From NCBI RefSeq assembly GCF_003716585.1, contig NZ_PTJO01000001.1, positions 62,001 to 126,000 of the forward strand: a stretch of DNA of 64,000 bases. The letters run 5' to 3'. This DNA is from Corynebacterium alimapuense. Its GTDB lineage: Bacteria > Actinomycetota > Actinomycetes > Mycobacteriales > Mycobacteriaceae. This document shows, piece after piece, positions 55,661 to 64,000 of this stretch. The translations under genes were made by a program, and so were the position numbers. Every line of letters starts with the position of its first letter. Positions within the stretch are counted from its first letter, which is position 1. The notes below the pieces were generated by a model. It did no database searches and was not told where the DNA came from. It saw only the letters and a list, made by a program, of their open reading frames with translations.

Positions 55661-56251
55661 CTAGCTGCTGTTTATCAAGGAGACGATCTCAGCAGCGAGG
55701 CGCTCTGGTTGCGCCTCATACCAAGGGGTCGCTGACTCCGGTACTGGCACAAATCGAGATCCCTGGATTCCGGAGTCTTCGTGTGCCGCCAAGATCAAAA
55801 TAGGGATTCCAGCCTCTACCAAAGACTCTCCCAAATCAAGACCACGGGTAGCTTCCAGGCTGGCCATCAGCTCGCCTTTGTCTATGCCTCGACGGCGAAG
55901 GAGAAACTTAGGCACCAGTTTCATGGCCTTGAGCTGAGTGTCTAGTTCTTTCTCATCCACCCGCAGCTGTGGCTGCGATAGGACCAGGTGAGAGACTCGT
56001 TTCGGCTGAGCCAAGGAAATCGCAGCGGCAATCTGAGCTCCAGTGCCGTGGCCGGCTAGGATCACTCGGCGAAGCTCATTGCGGTCGAGGAATTCCTCTG
56101 CCGTCTGCTGCTGGCTAGAGAGGGAACCAATCCCTAGATTCGGCAGCCAAGACTTAATCTCGGGAGGCAAGGTCCGCACTACACCGGTAAAGGTGTCCGG
56201 CATCCGGCCTGCTGGGTGGAGAAGGACCAGGTTTTTAAGGTTAGTGGTCAA
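55661..56251 (-). CDS. Alpha/beta hydrolase-fold protein lacking the usual nucleophile
   Basis: 196 residues. The strand-turn elbow reads [19 protein letters not shown]; the catalytic G-x-S-x-G is G67-H-G69-T-G, with Gly instead of Ser at the nucleophile position. The N-terminal [16 protein letters not shown] and the late [16 protein letters not shown] (acid region) fit the fold. The C-terminal His is not clear. So either it is a pseudo-enzyme, or uses another residue. Overlaps the start of the ybdK-type gene's 3' end by 11 bases, so it is coupled to it. Confidence 0.7.
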   Translation of the reverse strand: MTTNLKNLVLLHPAGRMPDTFTGVVRTLPPEIKSWLPNLGIGSLSSQQQTAEEFLDRNELRRVILAGHGTGAQIAAAISLAQPKRVSHLVLSQPQLRVDEKELDTQLKAMKLVPKFLLRRRGIDKGELMASLEATRGLDLGESLVEAGIPILILAAHEDSGIQGSRFVPVPESATPWYEAQPERLAAEIVSLINSS

Positions 56252-57383
56252 GGGGCTTCAGATCTTCCATCTCTTGACAGGTGGCATCGATCGCTAGCTT
56301 CCAATCGCCGGTCTGGAGGTAGATGCGACGCTGCCGCTGGTATCCGCCGCCGCGCTCAAGGATCTCCCAGATCAACTGGAGCTCAGCTAAGCAGCCTAGC
56401 TCTTCCGCCAGTGGAGATAGCTCGTCTACCAGGTCAGTCAGTTCCTCGGTGACCCAACGCTCATCGGTGTTTCGAGAGGTAATCACGAGCGCTTCTAGTC
56501 CGTAGCGGGCAGCGCGCCACTTGTTCTCCGCGACATGCCAGGGCTGCAAAATGGGTAGTTCTTGGCCGTGATCAATCATCCGATCAAAATGGACTACTAG
56601 GCAGTGGATCAAGGCGGCCACTGCTGAGAGCTCCCGAAGATTCGAGGTCGCATCGGCGACTCGGATCTCGATGGTCCCCCACTTGGCTGCGGGTCGGATA
56701 TCAAAGTGCATGGACCCGGTGTGGTTGATCACTCCGGAAATCCCCTGGTCATGCATATGCGACTCCCACTCTGCCCAGTTCTGGAACTGATAAGGCAATC
56801 CGGCGGTGGGAAGCTGCTGATAGAGCATCGTCCGGTTGGAGGCATAGCCAGTATCGAGGCCATCCCAGCCTGGGGAAGATGCCGTCAGCGCTAGTAGCTG
56901 CGGGAATTTGGTCATCATCGCATTGATGATCGGCCACACCCGCTCTTCATGAGAGATGCCGACGTGGACGTGAATGCCCCAAATCAACATCTGCTGCCCC
57001 CAGTAACGGGTGCGTTCAATAATCTCCGCGTAGGTCATCTTGGCGGAGACTGGGTTGGTCCGGAAATCTGAGAAGGGATGCGAGCCAGACCCCCATAGCC
57101 GCAGCCCTAATTCATCTGCAGCTTCTTTGACACACGCGAGATCTGCAGCAAGTTCATTGATCGCTCCTGGCACAGTTTCATGAATCCCGGTGACCAGTTC
57201 AACGGTGTTCTGGAGGAACTCCTTTTCCAGATGAACCTCGGGGTGCGCGTTCGCAACCAGCTTGATCAATTCAACCGCTTTGGGTGCAAGATCGCGCGTT
57301 TGCGGGTCAACGAGGGCGATTTCCCATTCGATGCCCAGCGTCGGTTTCGGGGAGCGGTGAAACTCGATGGGCTCAATCGGCAT
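56241..57383 (-). CDS. YbdK-type carboxylate-amine ligase (GCS2 family)
   Basis: 380 residues. Starts with [23 protein letters not shown] (ATP/metal Glu pair) and continues [55 protein letters not shown] and [23 protein letters not shown], all typical of the glutamate-cysteine ligase family 2 (YbdK). C. glutamicum makes mycothiol, not glutathione, so the physiological substrate is probably not the gamma-glutamylcysteine of the E. coli side activity. M. tuberculosis EgtA-type proteins of ergothioneine synthesis are related but longer. No egt cluster is here. Confidence 0.85.
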   Translation of the reverse strand: MPIEPIEFHRSPKPTLGIEWEIALVDPQTRDLAPKAVELIKLVANAHPEVHLEKEFLQNTVELVTGIHETVPGAINELAADLACVKEAADELGLRLWGSGSHPFSDFRTNPVSAKMTYAEIIERTRYWGQQMLIWGIHVHVGISHEERVWPIINAMMTKFPQLLALTASSPGWDGLDTGYASNRTMLYQQLPTAGLPYQFQNWAEWESHMHDQGISGVINHTGSMHFDIRPAAKWGTIEIRVADATSNLRELSAVAALIHCLVVHFDRMIDHGQELPILQPWHVAENKWRAARYGLEALVITSRNTDERWVTEELTDLVDELSPLAEELGCLAELQLIWEILERGGGYQRQRRIYLQTGDWKLAIDATCQEMEDLKPLDH

Positions 57384-57401
57384 GGGAGGTACTCCTTATA
57401 T

Positions 57402-58070
57402 TTACAGTGCTACCTGGGTGACCAGAATCAGAGTGAGATCATTGGCACCGTTTTTTTCAAACGGAACACTGCCATCAATTTCTCGGGCGACGCCACCGAC
57501 GCGATCAGCCAATGCCCGCGCGCGATTTTCTGCATCAGCATTTCCAGCTTCAAAGAAGACGGTGTTTTCCAACAAGATGGGATCCGAAAGGTTACCGACC
57601 TCTCCGACATCATATCCTTGCGCATCTAGAGTGCCTGCGACATCGGCAGCCAGATTGGAGACCGTCGAATTATTCAGCACATGTACCTGGGCAGGTTCCG
57701 TCGAGATCTCAGCGGGAGCATTCGCCGCCGGGGTATCAGCTGATTCCGAAGTTGCGGGATCAGCGTCTTGCTCAGTCGGGCTTGCGGGAGCTTCAGCGGA
57801 AGTCGCTTCTTCGGCATCTGCTTCGGCATCTGCTTCGGGAGCCGGCGCAGCGGAATCGGACTCTTCGACGGAGGTCGACTCAGTCTCTTCGGCGGCCGTA
57901 AGATCACCGGAATCCTCCCTGGTCATGGCGTAAAGACCCCATAAGCCAAGCAGGACGGCTACCGCGATGAGTATCATCGCTAGACCGCGTAATGGCAGGC
58001 CAGCTCCGGAGGTGGCCGCCTGGCCGGAAGAATCAGTAGAGTTCTGGTCATCCTTATTCACATTGGTCAC
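57402..58070 (-). CDS. LytR_C domain membrane-anchored protein
   Basis: 222 residues from GTG 58070. One membrane helix (LAMILIAVAVLLGLWGLYAM), a ~90-residue Ala/Glu/Asp/Ser linker in the cell-wall zone, then a LytR C-terminal domain (QVHVLNNSTVSNLAADVAGTLDAQGYDVGEVGNL...NTVFFEAGNADAENRARALADRVGG). Such domains accompany LCP ligases that attach arabinogalactan to peptidoglycan. No catalytic LCP domain is present here. TAGAGT (58083-58078) lies 7 nt before the GTG, so I prefer it to GTG 58079, which lies on the -10 box. Confidence 0.82.
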   Translation of the reverse strand: MTNVNKDDQNSTDSSGQAATSGAGLPLRGLAMILIAVAVLLGLWGLYAMTREDSGDLTAAEETESTSVEESDSAAPAPEADAEADAEEATSAEAPASPTEQDADPATSESADTPAANAPAEISTEPAQVHVLNNSTVSNLAADVAGTLDAQGYDVGEVGNLSDPILLENTVFFEAGNADAENRARALADRVGGVAREIDGSVPFEKNGANDLTLILVTQVAL

Positions 58071-58077
58071 AATAGTC

Positions 58078-58083
58078 ACTCTA
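58078..58083 (-). promoter_or_regulatory. Leaderless promoter of the LytR_C gene, -10 TAGAGT
   Basis: TAGAGT reads 58083-58078 on the minus strand with 7 nt to GTG 58070. Its first three bases overlap the stop codon region of the preceding DUF3263 gene. Confidence 0.55.
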
Positions 58084-58326
58084 GCTTTCTTTTGTGCCAG
58101 CGCGCTCTTCGGCGCGCCTATCTCGGATACGTCGGAGTCGCGCGGTCAGGGAAGGATGGGCGGCCATGGCCGCCGGGACGTCGATAAGCACGTTGAGTCG
58201 CTGATAATAGCGAACTGGACTCATTCCCAGCCGAGCACGAATGGCTTCTTCCTTAATTCCGGCCGAGCGTGGGGAACGCTCCTCGAAATCGAGGAGACGG
58301 GCATCGGATTCGCTCAGATCGGGCAT
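58081..58326 (-). CDS. DUF3263-type small DNA-binding-like protein
   Basis: 81 residues from ATG 58326, MPDLSESDARLLDFEERSPR then SAGIKEEAIRARLGMSPVRYYQRLNVLID. The middle has a helix-turn-helix look (KEEAIRARLGMSPVRYYQRL). Actinobacteria carry this small family next to def or LytR_C genes. The -10 TACAGT (58338-58333) lies 6 nt before the ATG, so it is leaderless and overlaps the def promoter. Longer frame to 58500 is antisense to def. Confidence 0.8.
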   Translation of the reverse strand: MPDLSESDARLLDFEERSPRSAGIKEEAIRARLGMSPVRYYQRLNVLIDVPAAMAAHPSLTARLRRIRDRRAEERAGTKES

Positions 58327-58329
58327 GCC

Positions 58330-58338
58330 TAAACTGTA
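58330..58338. promoter_or_regulatory. Overlapping divergent -10 boxes of def and the DUF3263 gene
   Basis: The 9 bases TAAACTGTA contain TAAACT (58330-58335, plus, 7 nt to def ATG 58343) and, on the other strand, TACAGT (58338-58333, 6 nt to ATG 58326). The start codons are 16 bp apart. Confidence 0.65.
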
Positions 58339-58342
58339 GAAC

Positions 58343-58954
58343 ATGAGCATTCGCCCCATCGTGATCCATGGCGATCCCGTCCTACACAATCCCACCGAGC
58401 CTATTTCCGGAGACATCCTTGGCAACGCGGAGCTGCAGACGCTGATCGCCGACATGTACGAGACCATGGAAATTGCCAATGGCGTCGGACTAGCCGCCAA
58501 CCAGGTTGGCGTGGGTCAGCGGCTCTTTGTCTACCACTGCCCCGATGTCGAAGGCCCCGAAGGGACTAAGAAGCCGGACGGCGGCATGCGTCGTGGCTGC
58601 GTCATTAACCCGGTGCTAGAGACTTCCGAGATCCCAGTGACTATGCCCGCCGACGATGGAACCGACGATGAGGGCTGCCTATCGGTACCTGGTGAAGGCT
58701 TCCCCACCCCACGCGCCGATTGGGCACGGGTCACGGGGTTTGATGAAAACGGCGAAGAGATCTCGATTGAGGGCTATGGTTTCTTCGCGCGTTGTCTCCA
58801 ACACGAGGTCGGACACCTCGACGGCTTCGTTTACACCGACGTCCTCATCGGCCGCTACCGGCGAGCCGCGAAGAAGGCGATCAAGGCCCACCGGTGGAAC
58901 CAGGCTGGCTTGACCTGGCAGCCGGGGGTAGATGAAGACCCCTTCGGCCACTGA
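58343..58954 (+). CDS. def: Peptide deformylase
   Basis: 203 residues. Removes formyl from nascent N-terminal Met. The three motifs are present: GVGLAANQ (47-54), EGCLSVP with metal ligand Cys112, and QHEVGHLDG with His154, Glu155, His158. A C-terminal extension of ~35 residues ([22 protein letters not shown]) is typical of actinobacterial deformylases. Predicted leaderless (see the promoter entry). It touches the GNAT gene at its stop codon (TGATG). Confidence 0.96.
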   Translation: MSIRPIVIHGDPVLHNPTEPISGDILGNAELQTLIADMYETMEIANGVGLAANQVGVGQRLFVYHCPDVEGPEGTKKPDGGMRRGCVINPVLETSEIPVTMPADDGTDDEGCLSVPGEGFPTPRADWARVTGFDENGEEISIEGYGFFARCLQHEVGHLDGFVYTDVLIGRYRRAAKKAIKAHRWNQAGLTWQPGVDEDPFGH

Positions 58955-59952
58955 TGAGTATCTTTCGTTCCGACGCCGTCGAACCCGGCGACCGGATTGT
59001 CGTCCGGCGGCTACTACCCGAGACCCCGGGACACTTAAGCGATGTCATCGGGCATGTCTTGTCTACCGACCCGCTGGTAGTGCGCCCCCAGCAGGTCGGC
59101 GGGCTACCTTCTACAGCTGACTCCGTGGAGATTCCGGCCGAGCAGGTCAAAATCACCAAAAAGCTCTCTCCTCGCCGGATCCGCAACTCCGATATTCGGG
59201 CCGTCGAAACATCCACCGCCAAGGCATTCCCAGGCATCGAACATACCTGGACCACCGATGGCCAATGGCTCATGCGCGCTGGCGATGGAATCACGGAAAG
59301 ATCTAACTCAGCGGCTCCGCTGGGTGCCTCGGCAGGATTCAATCCCGTCCCCCTGGCTGAAATCTCGGCTTTCTATGCTCGACATAATCTGCCAGTTCGC
59401 ATTCTCATTCCAGAGCGAATCGGAGCCCCAGCCGAGAAGTTAGCTACCAGCAACAACTGGACACTAGGCCCAGAGATCACCGTAATGACCAGGGAATTGA
59501 CGGATTTACCTGCGATCGACTTGGGAACTGCTCTGCGCTTTGAGATCAACCAGCAACCGGATGCAGAATGGCTAGAGCTCTACCACTTCCGTGGACACCA
59601 ATTACCGGTGCAAGCGTTGGAGCTGCTTCGTAGTCAGATCGATGGGGAGATGGGATTTGGCCGCTTACTCACCGAGAAGGGCGCAACCGTTGCTATCACC
59701 CGTGGCACCTTGACCACCTCTGGAGACGACATTCTCCGGCTGGGTTACTCCGCAGTCGAGGTAAGCCCCGAGTGGCGCCGGCAAGGCTTGGGTACCCGAC
59801 TAGGTGCCGAGATGCTTCACTGGGGCGCTTCCCAAGGAGCTCAATCCGCCTACTTGCAGGTAATTTCTTCCAATGCGGCTGGACGTGCGCTCTATTCCAA
59901 ACTCGGATTCTTTGAGCATCACCGTCATCGATACGCGCAGCCAAACCCCTAG
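58954..59952 (+). CDS. GNAT acetyltransferase, N-acetylglutamate synthase (CG3035)-like
   Basis: 332 residues. N-terminal ~60 residues form a small beta-rich domain (GDRIVVRRLLPE...LSDVIGHVLSTDPLVVRPQ), and the C-terminal ~100 residues are a GNAT fold with RLGYSAVEVSPEWRRQGLGTRLGAEMLHWG (acetyl-CoA loop R-x-x-G-x-G) and ending YSKLGFFEHHRHRYAQ. C. glutamicum CG3035 is such a protein encoded between a deformylase and xthA and shown to make N-acetylglutamate for arginine synthesis; position and architecture match. Enzyme role is therefore likely, not proven here. Confidence 0.8.
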   Translation: MSIFRSDAVEPGDRIVVRRLLPETPGHLSDVIGHVLSTDPLVVRPQQVGGLPSTADSVEIPAEQVKITKKLSPRRIRNSDIRAVETSTAKAFPGIEHTWTTDGQWLMRAGDGITERSNSAAPLGASAGFNPVPLAEISAFYARHNLPVRILIPERIGAPAEKLATSNNWTLGPEITVMTRELTDLPAIDLGTALRFEINQQPDAEWLELYHFRGHQLPVQALELLRSQIDGEMGFGRLLTEKGATVAITRGTLTTSGDDILRLGYSAVEVSPEWRRQGLGTRLGAEMLHWGASQGAQSAYLQVISSNAAGRALYSKLGFFEHHRHRYAQPNP

Positions 59953-60022
59953 ATAGACAGCGAACGAACAACCCCTCTGGTAGTTTTGCTTGCAAATGCT
60001 CTCAACTGCTCAAGGGGCTCTC

Positions 60023-60451
60023 ATGGCTTTCCGCTTTTCTCCATATATTTCCTTCCCCGGCAATGGCCGCGAAGCCATGACCTACTATCAATCGATATTC
60101 GGCGGCCAGCTTGAGCTGATGACCTACGGAGATTTGCCGGCAGAAGCAGCCGCGCAGCTCCCCTTCTCCCCACCTGCATCTGCCCTTGCGCACGGCCAGC
60201 TCAACGCTGGCAGCCTTCAGCTCTCCGGCAGCGACGCTCTGGGAGATGAGTTGCCAGCGTTGCACAGCGAGGTCTATTCGTTTCTGATCAGCCCGGAGAC
60301 CGTCACCGGGGCGGAAGCGATTATGGAGAAGTTCACTGCTACCGGCGCAGAGATTGCCATGCCCTTCGAACTTGCTCCGTGGGGTTCGCACTATGGCCAA
60401 CTCAAGGATCCCTTCGGAATCCTCTGGGCTTTTGACGTAGACCCTGTTTAA
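60023..60451 (+). CDS. VOC-family (PhnB/DUF 3-demethylubiquinone-like) protein
   Basis: 142 residues from ATG 60023 with AAGGGG as ribosome site. A YISFPGNGREAMTYYQSIFGGQLELMTYGD start and an AQLPFSPPASALAHGQLNAGSLQLSGSD middle fit the PhnB-like glyoxalase fold; the C-terminus ends WGSHYGQLKDPFGILWAF. Such proteins often bind metal or small ligands; substrate unknown. It sits between the GNAT gene and xthA on the same strand. Confidence 0.82.
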   Translation: MAFRFSPYISFPGNGREAMTYYQSIFGGQLELMTYGDLPAEAAAQLPFSPPASALAHGQLNAGSLQLSGSDALGDELPALHSEVYSFLISPETVTGAEAIMEKFTATGAEIAMPFELAPWGSHYGQLKDPFGILWAFDVDPV

Positions 60452-60505
60452 TCAACTCAGATCGGCGAACTCACCCCATTGGGCGCAACCCTGCGAAACC
60501 CCCGC

Positions 60506-60511
60506 TAGTCT
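60506..60511 (+). promoter_or_regulatory. Leaderless xthA promoter, -10 TAGTCT
   Basis: TAGTCT at 60506-60511, then 7 nt and ATG 60519. Confidence 0.55.
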
Positions 60512-60518
60512 GTAACTC

Positions 60519-61349
60519 ATGCGCATCGCCAATTGGAACGTCAACTCCGTGCGTTCGCGCGCAGACCGTGTCGTGGAATTCCTTGATCGCCACGATGTCG
60601 ATATCCTGGCGGTTCAAGAAACTAAGTGCACAGATAAGCAATTCCCCTACCAGCGCTTCTTTGATGCTGGCTACGAGGTCGCACACGTTGGCCTAAACCA
60701 ATGGAATGGTGTCGCGATCATCTCCCGAGTGGGAATCTCGGACGTCGAAACGCATTTCCCCGGACAACCTGGCTTCCATAAAGATCCTGATCAGCCACAA
60801 GCAATTGAAGCCCGAGCGATCGGAGCCACTTGTGGCGGGATTCGAATCTGGAGTCTCTACGTGCCCAACGGCAGAGAAATCGCTGACCCGCACTATGACT
60901 ACAAACTGCGGTGGCTCTACGCCTTGGGTTTTCATGTCGCAGATTCATTGGTTGCTCAGCCCGATCACCGAGCGGTCTATCTAGGCGACTTCAACGTCGC
61001 CCCACTAGATGAAGACGTGTGGGATATCGCGGCTTTCTACGGCAGCACTCATGTCACAGAACCAGAACGCCTAGCCTTCGAAGGATTGGAAGAGGCAGGA
61101 TTAACCGAGGTCACTCGCGGTCTCGCCCAAGAAAAATTCACCTATTGGGATTACAAAGCCGGACGATTCCACAAAGGTGAAGGCATGCGGATTGATTTCC
61201 AGCTTGCTACCCCGACATTGGCAGCCGAAGCACGCAGCGGCTTCGTTGATATCGAGGAACGCGCCGGCAAAGGCGCCTCCGATCACGCACCGGTAATCGT
61301 GGATTACCTCCCCCGGGCCAGCGCTCGCGACTTCGATGAGGTTCGCTGA
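60519..61349 (+). CDS. xthA: Exodeoxyribonuclease III / AP endonuclease XthA
   Basis: 276 residues. Base-excision repair. MRIANWNVNSVRSRADRVVEFL (metal Asn), LAVQETKC (metal Glu), LYVPNGREIADPHYDYKLRW, VYLGDFNVAP (catalytic Asp/Asn) and the end GASDHAPVIVDY (catalytic His). Cls follows after 2 bp, probably as a second gene of the unit. Confidence 0.95.
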   Translation: MRIANWNVNSVRSRADRVVEFLDRHDVDILAVQETKCTDKQFPYQRFFDAGYEVAHVGLNQWNGVAIISRVGISDVETHFPGQPGFHKDPDQPQAIEARAIGATCGGIRIWSLYVPNGREIADPHYDYKLRWLYALGFHVADSLVAQPDHRAVYLGDFNVAPLDEDVWDIAAFYGSTHVTEPERLAFEGLEEAGLTEVTRGLAQEKFTYWDYKAGRFHKGEGMRIDFQLATPTLAAEARSGFVDIEERAGKGASDHAPVIVDYLPRASARDFDEVR

Positions 61350-61351
61350 AC

Positions 61352-62848
61352 ATGATCACTTTCCTAGCCTCGCTCAGCACCTGGCAGCTCATTGGCCTCA
61401 TCATCGATTACACCATCAAGATCATCGCTATTGGCGTGGTTCCAGAGGGGCGTCGACCCAGCTCTTCGACCGGTTGGCTGCTGGCAATTCTCTTGCTGCC
61501 CTTCGTCGGCTTGCCGCTGTTTTTGCTCATGGGTTCGCCCTATATCAACCAGCGTCGACACCGAATTCAGCAAGAAGCCAACGTGATGATCCAAGACGTG
61601 CAAACCCATGTCCCGGATCACCCCACCTATGTCGAGTTGTCGCACGAAACTGCGTCCATGATTTACCTCAATCGTCAGCTGACCAAGATCCCCGCCGTGG
61701 TGGGACACAACATGGGTGTGCACTCCGACTATGAGCTGACTATTGCCCGGATGGCCGCCGCAGTCGATGCTGCGAAGGACCACGTCTACGTCGAGATTTA
61801 CATTACTTCCTGGGATAAGACCACCGAGGTATTTTTCCGCGCCCTCGAAAGAGCTGTCCAACGAGGGGTAACGGTCCTCTATCTCTTCGACCAAATTGGT
61901 TCGCACAAATATCCGGAATACCGCAAGCTAGGCCAGCGACTAACCGAGATCGGAGTCGATTGGCAGCTAATGCTGCCGCTGAAGCCCTGGCAAGGACGTT
62001 TCCGACGTCCCGATCTACGCAATCACCGCAAGCTGTTGATTATCGACGACCGCGTGGGTTTCATCGGCTCCGTCAACATGATTGACCGTAGCTACCTGGT
62101 CAGTAAAAACCTCAAGATTGGCCGCCAATGGGTCGATGTCATGATCGAGGTAGAAGGCCCAGTTGTGGCCTCGATGTCCTTCGTATTCGCCGTGGATTGG
62201 TATACCGAATCAGGACAGCTGCTCGGCATTTCGCCCCCCGAGGATGATAGCGATATGCCCGGATTAGAAGAAGACCCAACTGCCAATGTGGTCCAGCTTG
62301 TTCCTTCTGGTCCCGGTTATAACACCGAGCCAAACCTACGGATGTTTAACTCGATTATCTCCAAGGCCCGCCACCGGCTAGTCCTTTGCTCGCCCTATTT
62401 CATCCCTGATGAATCCCTGTTGCAGGCTGTGACCAGCGCTTGCTATCGCGGAGTGACCGTAGATTTGCTGGTCTCCGAACGCTCGGACCAGTTCATGGTC
62501 AACCACGCCCAGTCCTCTTATTACCAGGTCCTCTTAGAGGCTGGAGTAAGAATCCACATGTTCCCAGAACCCTACGTACTGCACTCAAAGTTCATGCTCG
62601 CCGACCCGGCCTGCGATATCGAGGCAGTGGGAGCCGTTGGTTCCTCAAACATGGATATGCGCAGCTTCGGGCTCAACTATGAGTCAACGATGCTTTTTAC
62701 CCACGGAAACCTAACCGATCAGCTCAACGAGCTCACCGAGAACTACCTGCAAGTCTCTCGGCAGCTCACGCTCGAGGAATGGAATAAGCGCAGCTACTTC
62801 CGCCGCTACATCGACAATGTTATGAAACTGACTTCGGCGCTGCAGTAG
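61352..62848 (+). CDS. cls: Cardiolipin synthase (phospholipase D family)
   Basis: 498 residues. Two N-terminal membrane helices (LIGLIIDYTIKIIAIGVVP, GWLLAILLLPFVGLPLFLLMG), then two HKD motifs: HRKLLIIDDRVGFIGSVN near residue 225 and HSKFMLADPACDIEAVGAVGSSNMD near 412. Typical bacterial Cls length. Joins two phosphatidylglycerols (or PG and CDP-diacylglycerol) into cardiolipin at the membrane. The 3' end overlaps the convergent exporter by 29 bases. Confidence 0.94.
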   Translation: MITFLASLSTWQLIGLIIDYTIKIIAIGVVPEGRRPSSSTGWLLAILLLPFVGLPLFLLMGSPYINQRRHRIQQEANVMIQDVQTHVPDHPTYVELSHETASMIYLNRQLTKIPAVVGHNMGVHSDYELTIARMAAAVDAAKDHVYVEIYITSWDKTTEVFFRALERAVQRGVTVLYLFDQIGSHKYPEYRKLGQRLTEIGVDWQLMLPLKPWQGRFRRPDLRNHRKLLIIDDRVGFIGSVNMIDRSYLVSKNLKIGRQWVDVMIEVEGPVVASMSFVFAVDWYTESGQLLGISPPEDDSDMPGLEEDPTANVVQLVPSGPGYNTEPNLRMFNSIISKARHRLVLCSPYFIPDESLLQAVTSACYRGVTVDLLVSERSDQFMVNHAQSSYYQVLLEAGVRIHMFPEPYVLHSKFMLADPACDIEAVGAVGSSNMDMRSFGLNYESTMLFTHGNLTDQLNELTENYLQVSRQLTLEEWNKRSYFRRYIDNVMKLTSALQ

Positions 62849-64000
62849 TACCGTAGCGGCCGGCATAGATTGCACCGATCAATGCCAGCAGTGAACATAC
62901 CGACATGCTCAATGCCATGGCCAAGCCCACGTTCTCGCCTGCACCCATCAATGGGCTGATCAGCCCGGCGAGGCCGAACTGAGTGAAACCCATGAGCGCA
63001 GAAGCGGCACCAGCACGTTCACGCACCAGGCCGGTACCCAAGGCGGTGGCATTGCCCATGATGATGCCGATCTGAGCTACCGCGATAAACAGCAAAACCA
63101 TGATCAACCAGGTAACCGGGTAGAAAGCCATCACCAGCAGCAACAAGATTGAACTACCGAGAATCGCCGAGAGCGCGCAGATAAGGAGGCGGTGAGTGCT
63201 GACTCTGCCGATTAGACGGGAATTGAGGAAGCTGCCGCAGACTATTCCCGCTCCATTGAGGGCAAAAACAAAGGAAAACCCCTGGACTGAGAAGCCTAGA
63301 TCCTGCTGGAAAAGGAACGGGGACGCCGAGATATAGCTAAACATCGCGGTAAAAGCCAAGGCAAAAGCCACCAAGTACCCGCGGTAACCAGGGTTAGCAA
63401 GCACGAAAGCGTAGTTTCCCACAATGTCACGGACATTGGCCGGGCTACGTTCCTCTGGAGGACGGGACTCATCAATGACAAAAGCCACCACCAGAAACTG
63501 AACAAATGCAATGGCCGCGAGCACCCAAAATAGGCCCCGCCAGCCCAGTGGCCCCACGAGGAGACCACCGACCATAGGAGCAAGCACGGGAGCAAGCCCC
63601 TGGATAGTCATCAGCAAAGCAAATGCTTTTGCCGCTGCCGCACCACGGGCAAGATCCGGTACCACCGCGCGAGCCAGCACAATGCAGGCTCCGGATCCCA
63701 GGCCTTGGATAAGCCTGGCTAGAATCAGGATTCCTACGTTGGGCGCTATGGCGGCCGCAATCGAAGCAATTAATGCCACGGTAGCGCCAGCGAACATCAG
63801 CCGGCGCCGCCCCATCGCATCTGAGATCGGGCCGATGATCAGCTGCCCAAAGGCCAAACCAGCCAGAAATCCAGACAGAGTTAACTGGACCATGGGTTGG
63901 GTAGTCGCTAGATCATCGACGATTCCCGGTAAAGCTGGCAGGTACATGTCGGTGGAAAATGGTGCGGAAGCCGACAGCAATGCAAGCCCCATCAATAGCG
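62820..64000 (-). CDS. Bcr/CflA-type MFS drug exporter, N-terminus beyond window end
   Basis: Open to the window edge. The first residues seen are a continuing frame ...LLMGLALLSASAPFSTDMYLPALPGIVDDLATTQPMVQLTLSGFLAGLAFGQLIIGPISDAMGRRRLM, the Bcr/CflA signature (D-M-Y-L-P-A and G-P-x-S-D-x-x-G-R-R). About 11 helices are in the window. Likely exports chloramphenicol-, bicyclomycin- or florfenicol-like drugs or metabolites. It overlaps cls by 29 bases at the 3' ends. Confidence 0.9.
   Translation of the reverse strand, partial: LLMGLALLSASAPFSTDMYLPALPGIVDDLATTQPMVQLTLSGFLAGLAFGQLIIGPISDAMGRRRLMFAGATVALIASIAAAIAPNVGILILARLIQGLGSGACIVLARAVVPDLARGAAAAKAFALLMTIQGLAPVLAPMVGGLLVGPLGWRGLFWVLAAIAFVQFLVVAFVIDESRPPEERSPANVRDIVGNYAFVLANPGYRGYLVAFALAFTAMFSYISASPFLFQQDLGFSVQGFSFVFALNGAGIVCGSFLNSRLIGRVSTHRLLICALSAILGSSILLLLVMAFYPVTWLIMVLLFIAVAQIGIIMGNATALGTGLVRERAGAASALMGFTQFGLAGLISPLMGAGENVGLAMALSMSVCSLLALIGAIYAGRYGTTAAPKSVS

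Noticed and set aside
57674..57907. Repeat-like Ala/Glu codons in the LytR_C linker
   Set aside because: Low-complexity linker of the coding sequence (repeats such as GCTTCGGCATCT), not a mobile or regulatory repeat.

Overview
The window is a chromosomal segment of a Corynebacterium. Several features point to this genus. The gene order thrE–otsA–otsB–lacI-type regulator, the run cysS–ispF–ispD–carD–lpqE–radA, and the block folE–folP–folB–folK–DUF3180–DUF6779–panC next to ftsH–hpt–tilS–dacB–ppa are Mycobacteriales synteny known from Mycobacterium tuberculosis and C. glutamicum. Two tiny PorH/PorA-like mycomembrane porins lie between groEL2 and ppk2, an arrangement typical of corynebacteria. 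A protein of the 'cory-CC-star' type ends in Cys-Cys-stop. The sequence is moderately GC-rich, densely coded, and has no IS elements, prophage, CRISPR, tRNA or rRNA that I could find.

Layout. 1-5.4 kb: end of thrE, a Lys-rich basic protein, trehalose synthesis (otsA, a lipoprotein, otsB), an IpsA-like LacI regulator and a divergent secreted-type esterase. 5.4-12.7 kb: rRNA methyltransferase, cysS, an inserted nagB, ispF, ispD, carD, then lpqE and radA; disA, which follows radA in M. tuberculosis, is not here. 12.7-26.7 kb: FUSC-type membrane protein, an anchored Ser-rich protein, beta carbonic anhydrase, mutY, clpC, a membrane hydrolase, a DHA2 drug exporter, lysS, and the cstA / cory-CC-star / ArsA-ATPase trio. 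26.7-38.6 kb: the minus-strand panC, folate, ftsH, hpt, tilS, dacB block, then ppa and a rhodanese. 38.6-49 kb: MarR regulator with a 1294-residue Pls-type NRPS-like membrane protein, ppk2, porA/porH, groEL2 with a CIRCE operator, an M20 dipeptidase, and a stand-alone LeuA regulatory-domain protein behind a leader peptide. 49-55.7 kb: complete mrpACDEFG Na+/H+ antiporter operon. 55.7-64 kb: hydrolase-like protein, YbdK-type ligase, LytR_C protein, DUF3263 protein divergent from def, a GNAT N-acetylglutamate synthase homologue, VOC protein, xthA, cls, and the 3' part of a Bcr/CflA exporter.

Two themes stand out. First, start codons in this window are very often placed 6-8 nt after a TAnnnT -10 box, i.e. 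predicted leaderless mRNAs (at least 14 good cases). This decides several starts and gives an extreme case in which def and a DUF3263 gene diverge from overlapping -10 boxes only 16 bp apart. Second, a 19-residue Ile/Val-containing leader peptide with nested RNA stems precedes a free-standing LeuA allosteric domain, which looks like an attenuated branched-chain amino acid sensor. The most informative places to look further are 48331-49030 (leader and LeuA domain), 58324-58345 (overlapping divergent promoters), 25488-26719 (CC-star overlap), 44206-44950 (porins and their UTR) and 49093-49304 (structured UTR of mrp).
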